The notes: generated from the sequence alone by a model not told the origin. DNA of 64,000 bases from Cupriavidus sp. WGlv3 (GCF_023952475.1 NZ_JALHRX010000017.1:79437-143436); one strand, 5' to 3'; shown: positions 18,138 to 26,660, counted from the first letter of the stretch. Made by a program: numbers and translations.

Positions 18138-18537
18138 CGGTAGGCAACGATTCGGAATGGGTACAACTGCTGGGCGGGCCGCGCTCCACCATGGTTCACG
18201 CCTGCCGATCGGGCAGGCAAGGGTGGCAGCCTGACGGTGGGCAGCGGGTGGCCGGCGGGTGGCCGGACGCCGGCACGGGCGCTAAATAACTTGCCGGTCA
18301 GTAATATAACGACCGCCCCGGGGTGCGTCAAACGGCAGGCGACGAAACGTCTGGAAGGAAGCTTCAGCGGCGCTCCGGGGCGGCCAACTGCGCCGGACGC
18401 GCCCGGGCCAGCCCGGCCGCGATGCTACAATCCGGCGCGCCGCGACGCGGCTGCCCCCATCGGCCTGGCACCCCCGCTTGTCTGCGATTTACCGCGGATT
18501 CCCCGCGGTTTCCACATTTCTTCGACCCGAGACCGGC
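18138..18537. other. 400-bp divergent intergenic region between the efflux operon and hpnD-like gene
   Basis: It holds a TetR-type palindrome (18286-18305), a GC-rich stretch with repeated GGGTGGCCGG (about 18246-18265), and a plus-strand TACAAT (18426-18431) suitable as the -10 of the hpnD-like gene. No ORF with protein-like composition and no RNA gene was seen. Confidence 0.5.
18286..18305. promoter_or_regulatory. Candidate TetR-family operator for the RND pump
   Basis: The 20-bp imperfect palindrome ATAACTTGCCGGTCAGTAAT is centred on CCGG, with ACT/AGT arms and AT-rich flanks in otherwise GC-rich DNA. TetR-type repressors of efflux pumps use sites of this form. No tetR gene is present beside it. 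Confidence 0.45.
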
Positions 18538-19374
18538 GTGACGCCCGATCAGTATTGCCAAGAGAAAGTCGCCCAGAGCGGCTCGAGCTTCTATTACAGC
18601 TTCCTGTTCCTGCCGGCCGAGCGCCGCCGCGCGATCACCGCGCTGTACGCGTGGTGCCGCGAAGTCGACGACGTGGTCGACGACACCCATGACGCCGGCC
18701 TGGCGCACCAGCAGCTCGACTGGTGGCGCGCCGAGCTGCGCCGCCTGTTCGACGGCGCGCCGACCCACCCCACCACCCAGGCCCTGCAGCCGCATGTCGC
18801 CAGCGCCGGCCTGAGCCAGGCCGAGATGGCCGAGGTGCTGGAGGGCATGGAAATGGACCTGACCCAGACCCGCTACCTGGACGAGGCCGGCCTGGCGCGT
18901 TACTGCCACTGCGTCGCCGGCGTGGTCGGCACCCTCAGCGCGCGCCTGTTCGGCTACACCGATCCGCAGACGCTGGTCTTTGCCGAAAAGCTGGGCCAGT
19001 CGCTGCAGCTGGTCAATATCCTGCGGGATGTCGGCGAGGATGCGCGGCGCGGGCGCATCTACCTGCCGGTCAATACGCTGCAGCAATTCCAGGTACCGGC
19101 TTCCGAGATCCTCAAGGGCGAGCATTCCGGTCGCTTTGTCGCGCTGATGCAGTACCACGCCGGCCGGGCCCGCGCGCTGTACCATGAGGCGCTGGCGCTG
19201 CTGCCGCGGCAGGACCGTCGCGCCCAGCGCGCCGGCCTGCTGATGGGCGCGATCTACCACGCGCTGCTCGACGAACTCGAAGCCAGCCAGTTCCAGGTGC
19301 TGAACCAGCGCATCGCGCTGACGCCGCTGCGCAAGCTGTGGATCGCCTGGAAGACCTGGGTGCGCAACAGCTAG
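18538..19374 (+). CDS. hpnD: Squalene/phytoene synthase family protein, HpnD-like presqualene diphosphate synthase
   Basis: Condenses two farnesyl diphosphates head-to-head to presqualene diphosphate, the first step to squalene and hopanoids. 278 residues from a GTG start; VTPDQYCQEKVAQSGSSFYYSF matches the usual family N-terminus, so the longer TTG frame from 18478 is less likely. Both aspartate-rich substrate motifs are present: DDVVDD near 44-49 and LVNILRDVGEDARRGR near 156-171. A TACAAT -10-like box lies about 107 bp upstream. hpnC and hpnE, which complete squalene synthesis in this route, are not in the window, so the exact product is an inference. Confidence 0.8.
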   Translation: MTPDQYCQEKVAQSGSSFYYSFLFLPAERRRAITALYAWCREVDDVVDDTHDAGLAHQQLDWWRAELRRLFDGAPTHPTTQALQPHVASAGLSQAEMAEVLEGMEMDLTQTRYLDEAGLARYCHCVAGVVGTLSARLFGYTDPQTLVFAEKLGQSLQLVNILRDVGEDARRGRIYLPVNTLQQFQVPASEILKGEHSGRFVALMQYHAGRARALYHEALALLPRQDRRAQRAGLLMGAIYHALLDELEASQFQVLNQRIALTPLRKLWIAWKTWVRNS

Positions 19375-19424
19375 CGCGCGGACTACGCCGCCTTTTCCGA
19401 CCACCTGTCCCAAGCCGTACCGCC

Positions 19425-20687
19425 ATGACGCAGACCTCCGCCTCCCTCGGCGACACCATCCTCGCCCATGCCGACGAACTCGCCCGCTTCTCCGACATGG
19501 AGGACGGCCTGACCTGCGCCTACCTGACGCCCGCCCACCGCTCTGCGCAAACCCGGCTGGCGCAGTGGATGGAAGCCGCCGGCATGCAGGTGCGCATCGA
19601 TGCCATCGGCAATGTGATCGGCCGCTATGCCGCCGATCCCGCGTTGCACGACGCGCCCGTGCTGCTGACCGGCTCGCATTTCGACACCGTGCGCAATGGC
19701 GGGCGCTATGACGGCCGGCTTGGCATCCTGCTGCCGATCGCCGTGCTCGGCGCGCTCAACCAGGCCGGCATCCGCCTGCCGTATCACGTGGACGTGGTGG
19801 CCTTCGCCGAGGAAGAAGGCCTGCGCTTCAAGACCAGCTTCCTGGCCAGCAGCGTGCTGGCCGGCCGCTTCGACGCCGCGCTGCTCGAACGCCAGGATGC
19901 GGACGGCATCAGCTTGCGCGAGGCGCTGGCCGGATCCGGCCTGCCTGGCGCCGGCGAGCTGCAGGCGCTGCGCGACGCGGCGCTCGATCCGGCCTCGCTG
20001 CTGGGCTTTGTCGAAGTGCATATCGAACAGGGTCCGGTGCTGCTGCACCATGAGTTGCCGTTGGGCGTGGTCACGCAGATTGCCGGCAGCAGCCGCTTCT
20101 CGGTGCGCGTCGAAGGCCTGGCCAGCCACGCCGGCACCACGCCGATGGGCATGCGCCGCGATGCCGCGGCGGGCGCGGCCGAGATGATCCTGCTGGTGGA
20201 GCAGCGCTGCGCGGCGGCGCCGACGCTGGTCGGCACCGTGGGCCAGTTGCAGGTGCCGAACGGGTCGAGCAATGTCATCCCCGCGGCCTGCACCTTCTCG
20301 ATGGACATTCGCGCCGGCGAGGACGCCATCCGCGAGGCCGCCATCGCCGACATCGTCGCCGGCATCGCGCAGATTGCCGAACGCCGCGGCCTGAGCGCGC
20401 AGGTGGAGCGCGTGCCGCCGGTCAACAACGCGCCATGCGCGCGCTGGCTGATGGATCAGTTCGGGGCGGTGCTGAAGAAGCGCGGACTGCAGGCGTTCGA
20501 GCTGCCGTCCGGGGCCGGCCATGACGCCATGATGATGCAGCGGGTCACCGACGTGGCGATGCTGTTCGTGCGCTGCGGCAACGGCGGCATCAGCCACAAC
20601 CCGCTGGAGACCATCACCGCCGCAGATGCGCAGCTGGCCGCCGAGGTCTTCGTGGATTTCCTGCGCCACTTCCAGCCGCGCGGCTAG
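19425..20687 (+). CDS. Zn-dependent M20-family amidohydrolase (N-carbamoyl-amino-acid hydrolase / allantoate amidohydrolase type)
   Basis: Hydrolyses a carbamoyl- or ureido-type amide in the cytoplasm. 420 residues from MTQTSASLGDTILAHADEL. Metal-binding motifs of the AllC/hydantoinase family are present: GSHFDTVRNGGRYDG near 82-96, FAEEEGLRF near 125, HIEQGPVL near 200, and the C-terminal SGAGHDAMMMQ. The substrate could be allantoate, N-carbamoyl-L-amino acids or beta-ureidopropionate; sequence alone does not decide. No purine or pyrimidine catabolic genes are adjacent. Its stop codon shares the CTAG palindrome with the stop of the convergent downstream gene. Confidence 0.88.
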   Translation: MTQTSASLGDTILAHADELARFSDMEDGLTCAYLTPAHRSAQTRLAQWMEAAGMQVRIDAIGNVIGRYAADPALHDAPVLLTGSHFDTVRNGGRYDGRLGILLPIAVLGALNQAGIRLPYHVDVVAFAEEEGLRFKTSFLASSVLAGRFDAALLERQDADGISLREALAGSGLPGAGELQALRDAALDPASLLGFVEVHIEQGPVLLHHELPLGVVTQIAGSSRFSVRVEGLASHAGTTPMGMRRDAAAGAAEMILLVEQRCAAAPTLVGTVGQLQVPNGSSNVIPAACTFSMDIRAGEDAIREAAIADIVAGIAQIAERRGLSAQVERVPPVNNAPCARWLMDQFGAVLKKRGLQAFELPSGAGHDAMMMQRVTDVAMLFVRCGNGGISHNPLETITAADAQLAAEVFVDFLRHFQPRG

Positions 20688-21031
20688 CCGCCCTGGTAGA
20701 TGTCGCGTCCGAAGTCGTAGAGATTCTTGCGCAGCCGGCGGCGTTCGTCCGGCGACAGCCGCGAGCCGCCGCGTTCCTCGCCGCGCCGGCGCTCGGCCTC
20801 GCGCTGTTCGGCGCGATGGCGCTCGGCACGGGCGCGCGCTTCGCGCTGGCTGTTGCCCGGATCGCTCGCCTGCGCCGACGGGTAGCGCTTGAGCAGGTTG
20901 GCCATACCCGCCGATTGCGCCAGCGCCGTCCCGCCCGGCATGCACAGCGCCAGCACGGCCAGCGCCAGCGCAAGGCATGCGCCGGCGATACCATGCTGCG
21001 GATGCCCGTGCCGGGTTCGGTTCACTTTCAT
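20684..21031 (-). CDS. Short secreted, highly charged protein, function unknown
   Basis: 115 residues. An N-terminal signal peptide (CLALALAVLALCMPGGTALAQ) is followed by about 75 residues very rich in Arg, Glu, Gln and Ala, with likely helix. The C-terminus is RKNLYDFGRDIYQGG. It is probably periplasmic. The composition resembles small periplasmic helical proteins of Burkholderiales, with no assigned function. Its TAG stop is read from the same CTAG palindrome as that of the convergent amidohydrolase gene. Confidence 0.65.
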   Translation of the reverse strand: MKVNRTRHGHPQHGIAGACLALALAVLALCMPGGTALAQSAGMANLLKRYPSAQASDPGNSQREARARAERHRAEQREAERRRGEERGGSRLSPDERRRLRKNLYDFGRDIYQGG

Positions 21032-21334
21032 TGATAATGGCGGTCTTGGCTTCGCCAAAAGGCAGCGGTTGGACTGCCTTGAAGCCGGGAATTCCGGTAC
21101 CCCGTCCGGCACCGCGGCCTCTGCAAGCTTTGCGCCAGCGGGCGCTGGACGGGCTGGCGGAAGCCGTGGATTCGTCCGGCGAAAATGCGTGGAAAACTGC
21201 CGCGCACGACGCCGAAATGGACGGATTGCGCAGTGTAATCGCACGATTGATGCACACTGCCATACCACGGGGTAAAGTATGTAACGTTTTGTTAAGCCAT
21301 TTTGAGCGAAAGCGATAGTCGCTAAGATACCGCC
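21032..21334. other. 303-bp divergent region upstream of ompR
   Basis: No gene seen. It is AT-richer near 21230-21330. An inverted repeat AGCGA-TAG-TCGCT lies at 21311-21323, just before the ompR start, with a TTGAGC ... TAAGAT promoter-like pair (15-nt spacer) overlapping it. Confidence 0.35.
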
Positions 21335-22057
21335 ATGGAAAATACCAGCCACAAGATTCTTGTCGTCGACGATGACCCGCGTCTGCGCGATCTGCTGCGC
21401 CGCTATCTGGGCGAACAGGGTTTTACCGTGCTGGTGGCGGAGAACGCCACCGCGATGAACAAGCTCTGGCTGCGCGAGCGTTTCGACCTGCTGGTGCTGG
21501 ACCTGATGATGCCCGGCGAAGACGGCCTGTCGATCTGCCGCCGTCTGCGCGGCGCCAACGACCAGACCCCGATCATCATGCTCACCGCCAAGGGCGAGGA
21601 CGTAGACCGCATCGTCGGCCTGGAGATGGGCGCCGATGATTACCTGCCCAAGCCGTTCAACCCGCGCGAGTTGATCGCGCGCATTCACGCGGTGCTGCGC
21701 CGCAAGGGCCCGGCCGAAGTGCCCGGTGCCCCGTCGGAAACGCCCGAGACCTTCGCCTTCGGCGACTTCGTGCTGAACCTGGCCACGCGCACGCTGACCA
21801 AGAACGACGAGGAAATCACGCTGACCACCGGCGAGTTCTCGGTGCTGAAGGTGTTCGCGCGCCATCCGCGCCAGCCGCTGTCGCGCGAGAAGCTGATGGA
21901 AATGGCGCGCGGCCGCGAATATGAAGTGTTCGACCGCAGCCTGGACGTGCAGATCTCGCGCCTGCGCAAGCTGATCGAGCCGGACCCCAGCAACCCCCGT
22001 TTCATCCAGACGGTGTGGGGCCTGGGCTACGTCTTCATTCCCGATGGCGTGAAATAA
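21335..22057 (+). CDS. ompR: Two-component response regulator OmpR
   Basis: DNA-binding regulator phosphorylated by EnvZ, usually controlling porins and the response to osmolarity. 240 residues. The receiver domain has the acidic pocket VVDDD, phospho-acceptor Asp56 in LVLDLMMPG, and Lys in PKPFNP. The C-terminal winged helix includes TTGEFSVLKVF and VWGLGYVF. The histidine kinase gene follows after 24 bp on the same strand, forming an operon. Confidence 0.93.
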   Translation: MENTSHKILVVDDDPRLRDLLRRYLGEQGFTVLVAENATAMNKLWLRERFDLLVLDLMMPGEDGLSICRRLRGANDQTPIIMLTAKGEDVDRIVGLEMGADDYLPKPFNPRELIARIHAVLRRKGPAEVPGAPSETPETFAFGDFVLNLATRTLTKNDEEITLTTGEFSVLKVFARHPRQPLSREKLMEMARGREYEVFDRSLDVQISRLRKLIEPDPSNPRFIQTVWGLGYVFIPDGVK

Positions 22058-22081
22058 CCGAGTGCGGCCGCTGTTCCTATC

Positions 22082-23431
22082 GTGGCGACCGTAATCGGCC
22101 GTACCGCAACGCGGTTCTTTGGTTCGCTGTTCTGGCGGACCTTCATGCTGATCGCCCTGCTGCTGGCCATCTCGCTGGGCATCTGGTTCCAGAGCTACCG
22201 GCTGTTCGAACGCGCCCCGCGCGCGCAGCAGATCGCCATGCAGGTGGTCAGCGTGGTCAAGCTGACGCGCGCCGCACTGCTCTATTCCGATCCCGCACGG
22301 CGCCGCTTCCTGCTGCTGGACCTGGTGCAGAACGAAGGCATCAAGGTCTATCCGCGCGAGAAGGACGACGACTTCGCCGCGCCCACCGCCAACCCGTTCC
22401 TGACCTCGCTGGTGCAGCAGGAGATCCGCAGCCGCCTGGGCGAGGACACCGTACTGGCCACCACCGTCAACGACATTCCCGGCGTGTGGGTCAGCTTCGA
22501 GATCGAGGGCGATGACTACTGGGTGGCGATCAGCCCGGAACGCTTCGAGCGCGTGCCCGGCATCCAGTGGCTGTGGTGGAGTATCGCCGCGCTGCTGCTG
22601 TCGATCATCGGCGCGGCCTTTATCACCGCGCGCGTCAACTACCCGCTCAAGCGGCTCGCCAACGCCGCGCGCGCCATCGGCGCCGGCGGCGACCCGCCGC
22701 CGCTGCCCGAGCATGGCGCCAGCGAAGTGGCGCTGGCCAACCACAGCTTCAACCAGATGGTGCGCGACCTGCGCCAGCTCGACGACGACCGCGTGGTGAT
22801 GCTGGCCGGCATCTCGCATGACCTGCGCACGCCGCTGACGCGGCTGCGGCTGGAAACCGAGATGTCGCCGATGGACGGCACCACGCGCGACGCCATGATC
22901 GCCGACATCGAGCAGATGGACGCCATCATCGGCCAGTTCCTCAACTACGCGCGCCCGCCGCTCGAGACGGTCGAGCCGGTCGACCTGTCGGCGCTGGTGC
23001 ACGATGCCGTCGGCGTCTATGCCGCGCATGACGACGTGCGCGTGCATGTGCGCGCCAACGCGCCGGTGATGGCGGTGGCCAACCGCATGGAGGTGCAGCG
23101 CATCCTCGACAACCTGGTCGAGAACGCGCGACGCTATGCCAAGGACGAGCAGACCGGCATGGCGGTGGTGGAAATCTCCACGCGCGTCGACGACAAGGAA
23201 GCGGTGCTGACCGTGGCCGACCACGGCAACGGCGTGCCCGACGGCCAGCTGTCGCTGCTGACGCGGCCGTTCTACCGGCTCGACGCCGCGCGCAGCGAGG
23301 CCAAGGGCGCGGGGCTGGGCATGTCCATCGTCAACCGCATCATGCAGCGCAACGGCGGCCGGCTGCTGCTGGCCAACCGCGCCGCGCCGGCCACCGGCCT
23401 GGTGGTCAGCGCGTGCTTCCGCCGCGCCTGA
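22082..23431 (+). CDS. envZ: Osmosensor histidine kinase EnvZ
   Basis: Inner-membrane sensor kinase partner of OmpR. 449 residues from a GTG start. TM1 is FMLIALLLAISLGIWFQ, a periplasmic domain of about 120 residues follows, and TM2 is WWSIAALLLSIIGAAFI. A HAMP segment, the H-box ISHDLRTPLTRLR with phospho-acceptor His246, the N-box (LDNLVENARRYA) and G-boxes (DHGNGVP, GAGLGMSIV) follow. The signature matches the beta-proteobacterial OmpR/EnvZ pair. Confidence 0.92.
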   Translation: MATVIGRTATRFFGSLFWRTFMLIALLLAISLGIWFQSYRLFERAPRAQQIAMQVVSVVKLTRAALLYSDPARRRFLLLDLVQNEGIKVYPREKDDDFAAPTANPFLTSLVQQEIRSRLGEDTVLATTVNDIPGVWVSFEIEGDDYWVAISPERFERVPGIQWLWWSIAALLLSIIGAAFITARVNYPLKRLANAARAIGAGGDPPPLPEHGASEVALANHSFNQMVRDLRQLDDDRVVMLAGISHDLRTPLTRLRLETEMSPMDGTTRDAMIADIEQMDAIIGQFLNYARPPLETVEPVDLSALVHDAVGVYAAHDDVRVHVRANAPVMAVANRMEVQRILDNLVENARRYAKDEQTGMAVVEISTRVDDKEAVLTVADHGNGVPDGQLSLLTRPFYRLDAARSEAKGAGLGMSIVNRIMQRNGGRLLLANRAAPATGLVVSACFRRA

Positions 23432-23636
23432 GCGGCGCACTGACAGGTTTTCGACAGCCGCTGATAGCTTCCTGAAAGGCATTTGACAGGGCAATGACAG
23501 GGGCGCGGCGCACACTGGCGCCCGTCATCAGGCCCGCGGCAACTCCCCTCCCACATGGCGCGGCCCGCGCGCGCCTGGCTGATACCTCCCCACAATCATG
23601 CCGCCGGATCGCACCGGCGGTGCCTGAGAGACAGCC

Positions 23637-24941
23637 ATGTCAGAGACCACCGCAGCGTCCGCCGGCTCGCAGCACGGGTTCCGCACCGTGTTCCGCGTCG
23701 TCAGCGGCAACTTCCTGGAAATGTACGACTTCATGGTGTACGGCTTCTACGCCGCCGCCATCGCCAGGACGTTCTTCCCGAGCGGCAACGAGTTTGCCTC
23801 GCTGATGCTTTCGCTCGCCACCTTTGGCGCCGGCTTCCTGATGCGGCCGCTGGGCGCAATCGTGCTGGGCGCGTATATCGACCACCACGGCCGCCGCAAG
23901 GGGCTGATCATGACGCTGGTGCTGATGGCCATGGGCACGCTGCTGATCGCCTGCGTGCCGGGCTATACCAGCATCGGCGTGGCCGCGCCGCTGCTGGTGC
24001 TGGCCGGCCGGCTGCTGCAGGGCTTTTCCGCGGGCGTGGAGCTGGGCGGGGTCTCGGTCTACCTGTCCGAGATTGCCAAACCCGGGCGCAAGGGCTTCTA
24101 TGTCGCCTGGCAGTCGGGCAGCCAGCAGGTGGCAGTGATCTTCGCCGGGCTGCTCGGGGTGATCCTGCACGCCACGCTGGCGCCGGCGCAGATGGACGAA
24201 TGGGGCTGGCGCATCCCGTTCCTGGTCGGCTGCCTGATCGTGCCGTTCCTGTTCCTGATCCGCCGTTCGCTCGAAGAGACCGAGGCCTTCAAGGCGCGCC
24301 AGCACCGCCCCGCGATCAGCGAGATCTACCGCTCGATGCTGGAGAACTGGCGCATCATCCTGGCCGGCTGCATGATGGTGGTGATGACCACGGTGTCGTT
24401 CTACATGATCACCGCCTACACGCCGACCTTCGGCAAGACTGTGCTCCGGCTCGACGACACCGACAACCTGATCGTCACCATGTGTGTGGGCCTGTCCAAC
24501 TTCATCTGGCTGCCGCTGATGGGCGCGCTGTCGGACCGGGTCGGGCGCAAGCCGCTGCTGCTGGGCTTCACGGTGGCGACGCTGCTGACCGCGTATCCGG
24601 CGGTGTCGTGGCTGGTGGCCGAGCCGTCGTTCGCGCGGCTGCTGATGGTGGAGCTGTGGCTGTCGTTCCTGTACGGCAGCTATAACGGCGCGATGGTGGT
24701 GGCGCTGACCGAGATCATGCCGCCCGCGGTGCGCACCACCGGCTTCTCGCTGGCGTACAGCCTGGCGACCGCGCTGTTCGGCGGCTTCACGCCGGCGATC
24801 TCGACCTACCTGATCCACGCCACCGGCAACAAGGCCGCGCCCGGGCTGTGGCTGATGTTCGCCGCGCTGTGCGGGCTGGTCGCCACGCTGGTGATCTTCC
24901 GCGCGCGCCGCGGCAGCGAGGCGGCGATGCAGGCGGCTTGA
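23637..24941 (+). CDS. MFS transporter, citrate/tricarballylate:H+ symporter type
   Basis: Inner-membrane importer. 434 residues, about 12 hydrophobic segments. The N-terminal motif NFLEMYDFMVYGFYAAAIA and the loop motif GAYIDHHGRRKGL place it in the metabolite:H+ symporter subfamily with citrate transporter CitA and tricarballylate transporter TcuC; the second-half loop motif is LSDRVGRKPLLL. Likely substrates are citrate or related carboxylates, but sequence does not separate these from proline/betaine-type relatives with certainty. It stands alone 205 bp after envZ. Three copies of TGACAGG occur in the upstream region. Confidence 0.85.
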   Translation: MSETTAASAGSQHGFRTVFRVVSGNFLEMYDFMVYGFYAAAIARTFFPSGNEFASLMLSLATFGAGFLMRPLGAIVLGAYIDHHGRRKGLIMTLVLMAMGTLLIACVPGYTSIGVAAPLLVLAGRLLQGFSAGVELGGVSVYLSEIAKPGRKGFYVAWQSGSQQVAVIFAGLLGVILHATLAPAQMDEWGWRIPFLVGCLIVPFLFLIRRSLEETEAFKARQHRPAISEIYRSMLENWRIILAGCMMVVMTTVSFYMITAYTPTFGKTVLRLDDTDNLIVTMCVGLSNFIWLPLMGALSDRVGRKPLLLGFTVATLLTAYPAVSWLVAEPSFARLLMVELWLSFLYGSYNGAMVVALTEIMPPAVRTTGFSLAYSLATALFGGFTPAISTYLIHATGNKAAPGLWLMFAALCGLVATLVIFRARRGSEAAMQAA

Positions 24942-25218
24942 TTTCCCCGCGACCGTCACCAAGTTGCCATGTGTGGTCTCTTCGTGCCATGGCATACTGC
25001 CCCATCGCATCGGCGGCGCTGGCGCGACGCGACGCGCCACATGCTTTGCCATGCCTTTGCCTATCGGGCCGTTTGAGAATATCAATTAGCCCGGGCCCGG
25101 ATGATGACGCATAATCACGTTTTGTCGCGGTACGCCGCCGCAGCAGCCGTCTCACCGGCCCCACCCGGGGCACGCGGCAGCGGCACCGCTCTCATTGCAA
25201 CCGTATCAGGAGAAGTCT

Positions 25219-25767
25219 ATGAAGACCGTTGGTGACAAGCTCGAAGCCTTCCAAGTCGTCGGTGTCAAGCCGGGTTTCAACAATCACGAAGAGAACGGCC
25301 AGTCGGCTTTCGAAGACATCACTGAGAAGTCGTTCGAAGGCAAGTGGAAGATCATCTACTTCTACCCGAAGGACTTCACCTTCGTGTGCCCGACCGAAAT
25401 CGTGGCCTTCGCCAAGCTGAACGGCGACTTCGCCGACCGCGATGCGATCGTGCTGGGCGGCTCGACCGACAACGAGTTCGTCAAGCTGGCATGGCGCCGC
25501 GAACACAAGGACCTGGCCAAGCTGAACCAGTGGCAATTCGCCGACGTGACCGGTTCGCTGATCGACCAGCTGGGCGTGCGTGACCACGCTGCCGGCGTGG
25601 CCCTGCGCGCAACCTTCATCGTCGACCCGGAAAACACCATCCAGCACGTTTCGGTGAACAACCTGAACGTCGGCCGCAACCCGGACGAAGTCCTGCGTAT
25701 CCTGGACGGCCTGCAGACGGACGAGCTGTGCCCGTGCAACCGTGCCGTTGGTGGCGCCACGCTGTAA
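25219..25767 (+). CDS. ahpC: Alkyl hydroperoxide reductase AhpC (peroxiredoxin)
   Basis: Reduces hydrogen peroxide, organic hydroperoxides and peroxynitrite. 182 residues from an ATG preceded by AGGAGA. The peroxidatic cysteine is Cys57 in FTFVCPTE. The C-terminus has two cysteines, C171 and C173 (ELCPCNRAV), the three-cysteine pattern known from AhpC enzymes reduced by AhpD instead of AhpF. ahpD follows 106 bp downstream after an intrinsic terminator, so read-through or a second promoter is needed for joint expression. Confidence 0.96.
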   Translation: MKTVGDKLEAFQVVGVKPGFNNHEENGQSAFEDITEKSFEGKWKIIYFYPKDFTFVCPTEIVAFAKLNGDFADRDAIVLGGSTDNEFVKLAWRREHKDLAKLNQWQFADVTGSLIDQLGVRDHAAGVALRATFIVDPENTIQHVSVNNLNVGRNPDEVLRILDGLQTDELCPCNRAVGGATL

Positions 25768-25824
25768 TTTGCCATCAGTCGCCAGACGCCGTGGCGATCC
25801 GCGGAGGGCCCCGCCCTCCGCATC

Positions 25825-25848
25825 AAAACCCGCTTGCGCGGGTTTTTT
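25825..25848 (+). terminator. Intrinsic terminator between ahpC and ahpD
   Basis: Plus-strand stem AAAACCCGC / GCGGGTTTT with a TTGC loop and six T. A second GC-rich hairpin (GGAGGG / CCCTCC) precedes it at about 25803-25819. Confidence 0.85.
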
Positions 25849-25873
25849 GAGCCCCGCTCGATAGGAGAAATAA

Positions 25874-26395
25874 ATGGAATTCCTCAGCACGATTAAGAAC
25901 CTCATCCCCGACTACGCCAAGGACATCCGCCTGAACGTGGACGGCACCATCGCCCGTTCCTCGCTGGAAGGCAACGATGCGGTCGGCGTGGCGCTGGCGG
26001 CGGCATTCGCGGCGCAGAGCAAGGTGCTGGTGGATGCCATCCGCAATGCCGGCGTGCTGTCACCCGAGGAAACCAACGGCGCGCTGACCGCGGCCGCGCT
26101 GATGGGCATGAACAACACCTGGTACCCGTACGTCGAAATGGCCGACGATCCGGACCTGGCCAGCCAGCCGGCCGGATTGCGCATGAACGCCTACGCCACC
26201 CATGGCGGCGTGGACAAGCGCCGCTTCGAGATGTACGCGCTGGCCGCATCGATCGTGGGCAAGTGCCACTTCTGCGTGAAGTCGCACTACCAGCTGCTGA
26301 AGAACGAACAGGGCATGACCGCGCAGCAGCTGCGCGACGTCGGCCGCATTGCCGCGGTGATCGTGGCCGCGGCCAACGTCATTGCGGCCCAGTAA
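25874..26395 (+). CDS. ahpD: Alkyl hydroperoxide reductase AhpD
   Basis: Carboxymuconolactone-decarboxylase-fold disulfide reductase that regenerates AhpC. 173 residues; the ATG is preceded by AGGAG. The CxxC active site is Cys131 and Cys134, with the downstream His138 (GKCHFCVKSHYQ), as in mycobacterial AhpD. The final codons GCG GCC CAG TAA form the first unit of a 12-bp tandem repeat that continues downstream. Confidence 0.96.
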   Translation: MEFLSTIKNLIPDYAKDIRLNVDGTIARSSLEGNDAVGVALAAAFAAQSKVLVDAIRNAGVLSPEETNGALTAAALMGMNNTWYPYVEMADDPDLASQPAGLRMNAYATHGGVDKRRFEMYALAASIVGKCHFCVKSHYQLLKNEQGMTAQQLRDVGRIAAVIVAAANVIAAQ

Positions 26396-26485
26396 GCGGC
26401 CCAGTAAGCGGCCCAGTAAGCGTCCCATTAAGCGGCCCAGTAAGCGGCCCAGTAAGCGTCCCATTAAGCGGCCCACTAAGGCATC
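26390..26485 (+). repeat. 12-bp tandem repeat, eight units, starting at the ahpD stop codon
   Basis: Units are CAGTAAGCGGCC (A), CAGTAAGCGTCC (B) and CATTAAGCGGCC (C), in the order A-A-B-C-A-B-C, then a diverged last unit CACTAAGGCATC. The A-B-C trio recurs as a perfect 36-bp repeat. The first unit contains the end of ahpD. One plus-strand frame reads Arg-Pro-Ser/Ile-Lys repeats; the minus strand reads Gly-Pro-Leu-Thr-type repeats. The spacing is regular with no spacers, so this is not a CRISPR array. Confidence 0.95.
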
Positions 26486-26660
26486 CGCGCGCCCCCGCAC
26501 CCTCCCTGGCGGCCCGGCAATGGGCGCCGTAGCACAACAGCCGGCAGCTTCCCATCGGAACTTGCCGGCTGTTCCCATCCTGCAACCGTCATGGCCTGGT
26601 CCTGCGCGGGCGCGGCGATCCGCCTACAATCCAGGCAGGAACCGCTCTTTCAGCCCTGCC

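Noticed and set aside
23590..23640. CTGAGA-containing leader before the MFS transporter as a TPP or glycine riboswitch
   Set aside because: Only the short CTGAGA string is present; the remaining conserved riboswitch elements and stems are missing.
25055..25115. OxyR site upstream of ahpC
   Set aside because: CTAT ... ATATCAATTAG has scattered ATAG/CTAT-like pieces, but no arrangement fits the ATAG-N7-CTAT pattern well enough. A CATAAT -10 with a weak -35 is visible nearby, which would suit an activated promoter.
26390..26485. CRISPR-like array
   Set aside because: Units are 12 bp, contiguous and without spacers, and no cas genes are present; it is a simple tandem repeat.
26382..26660. N-terminal extension of the GNAT protein through the tandem repeat (RPSK units)
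   Set aside because: The start would be a TTG inside ahpD without a ribosome site, and a TACAAT box with a normal ATG at 26661 gives a family-like N-terminus. Kept only as an observation.
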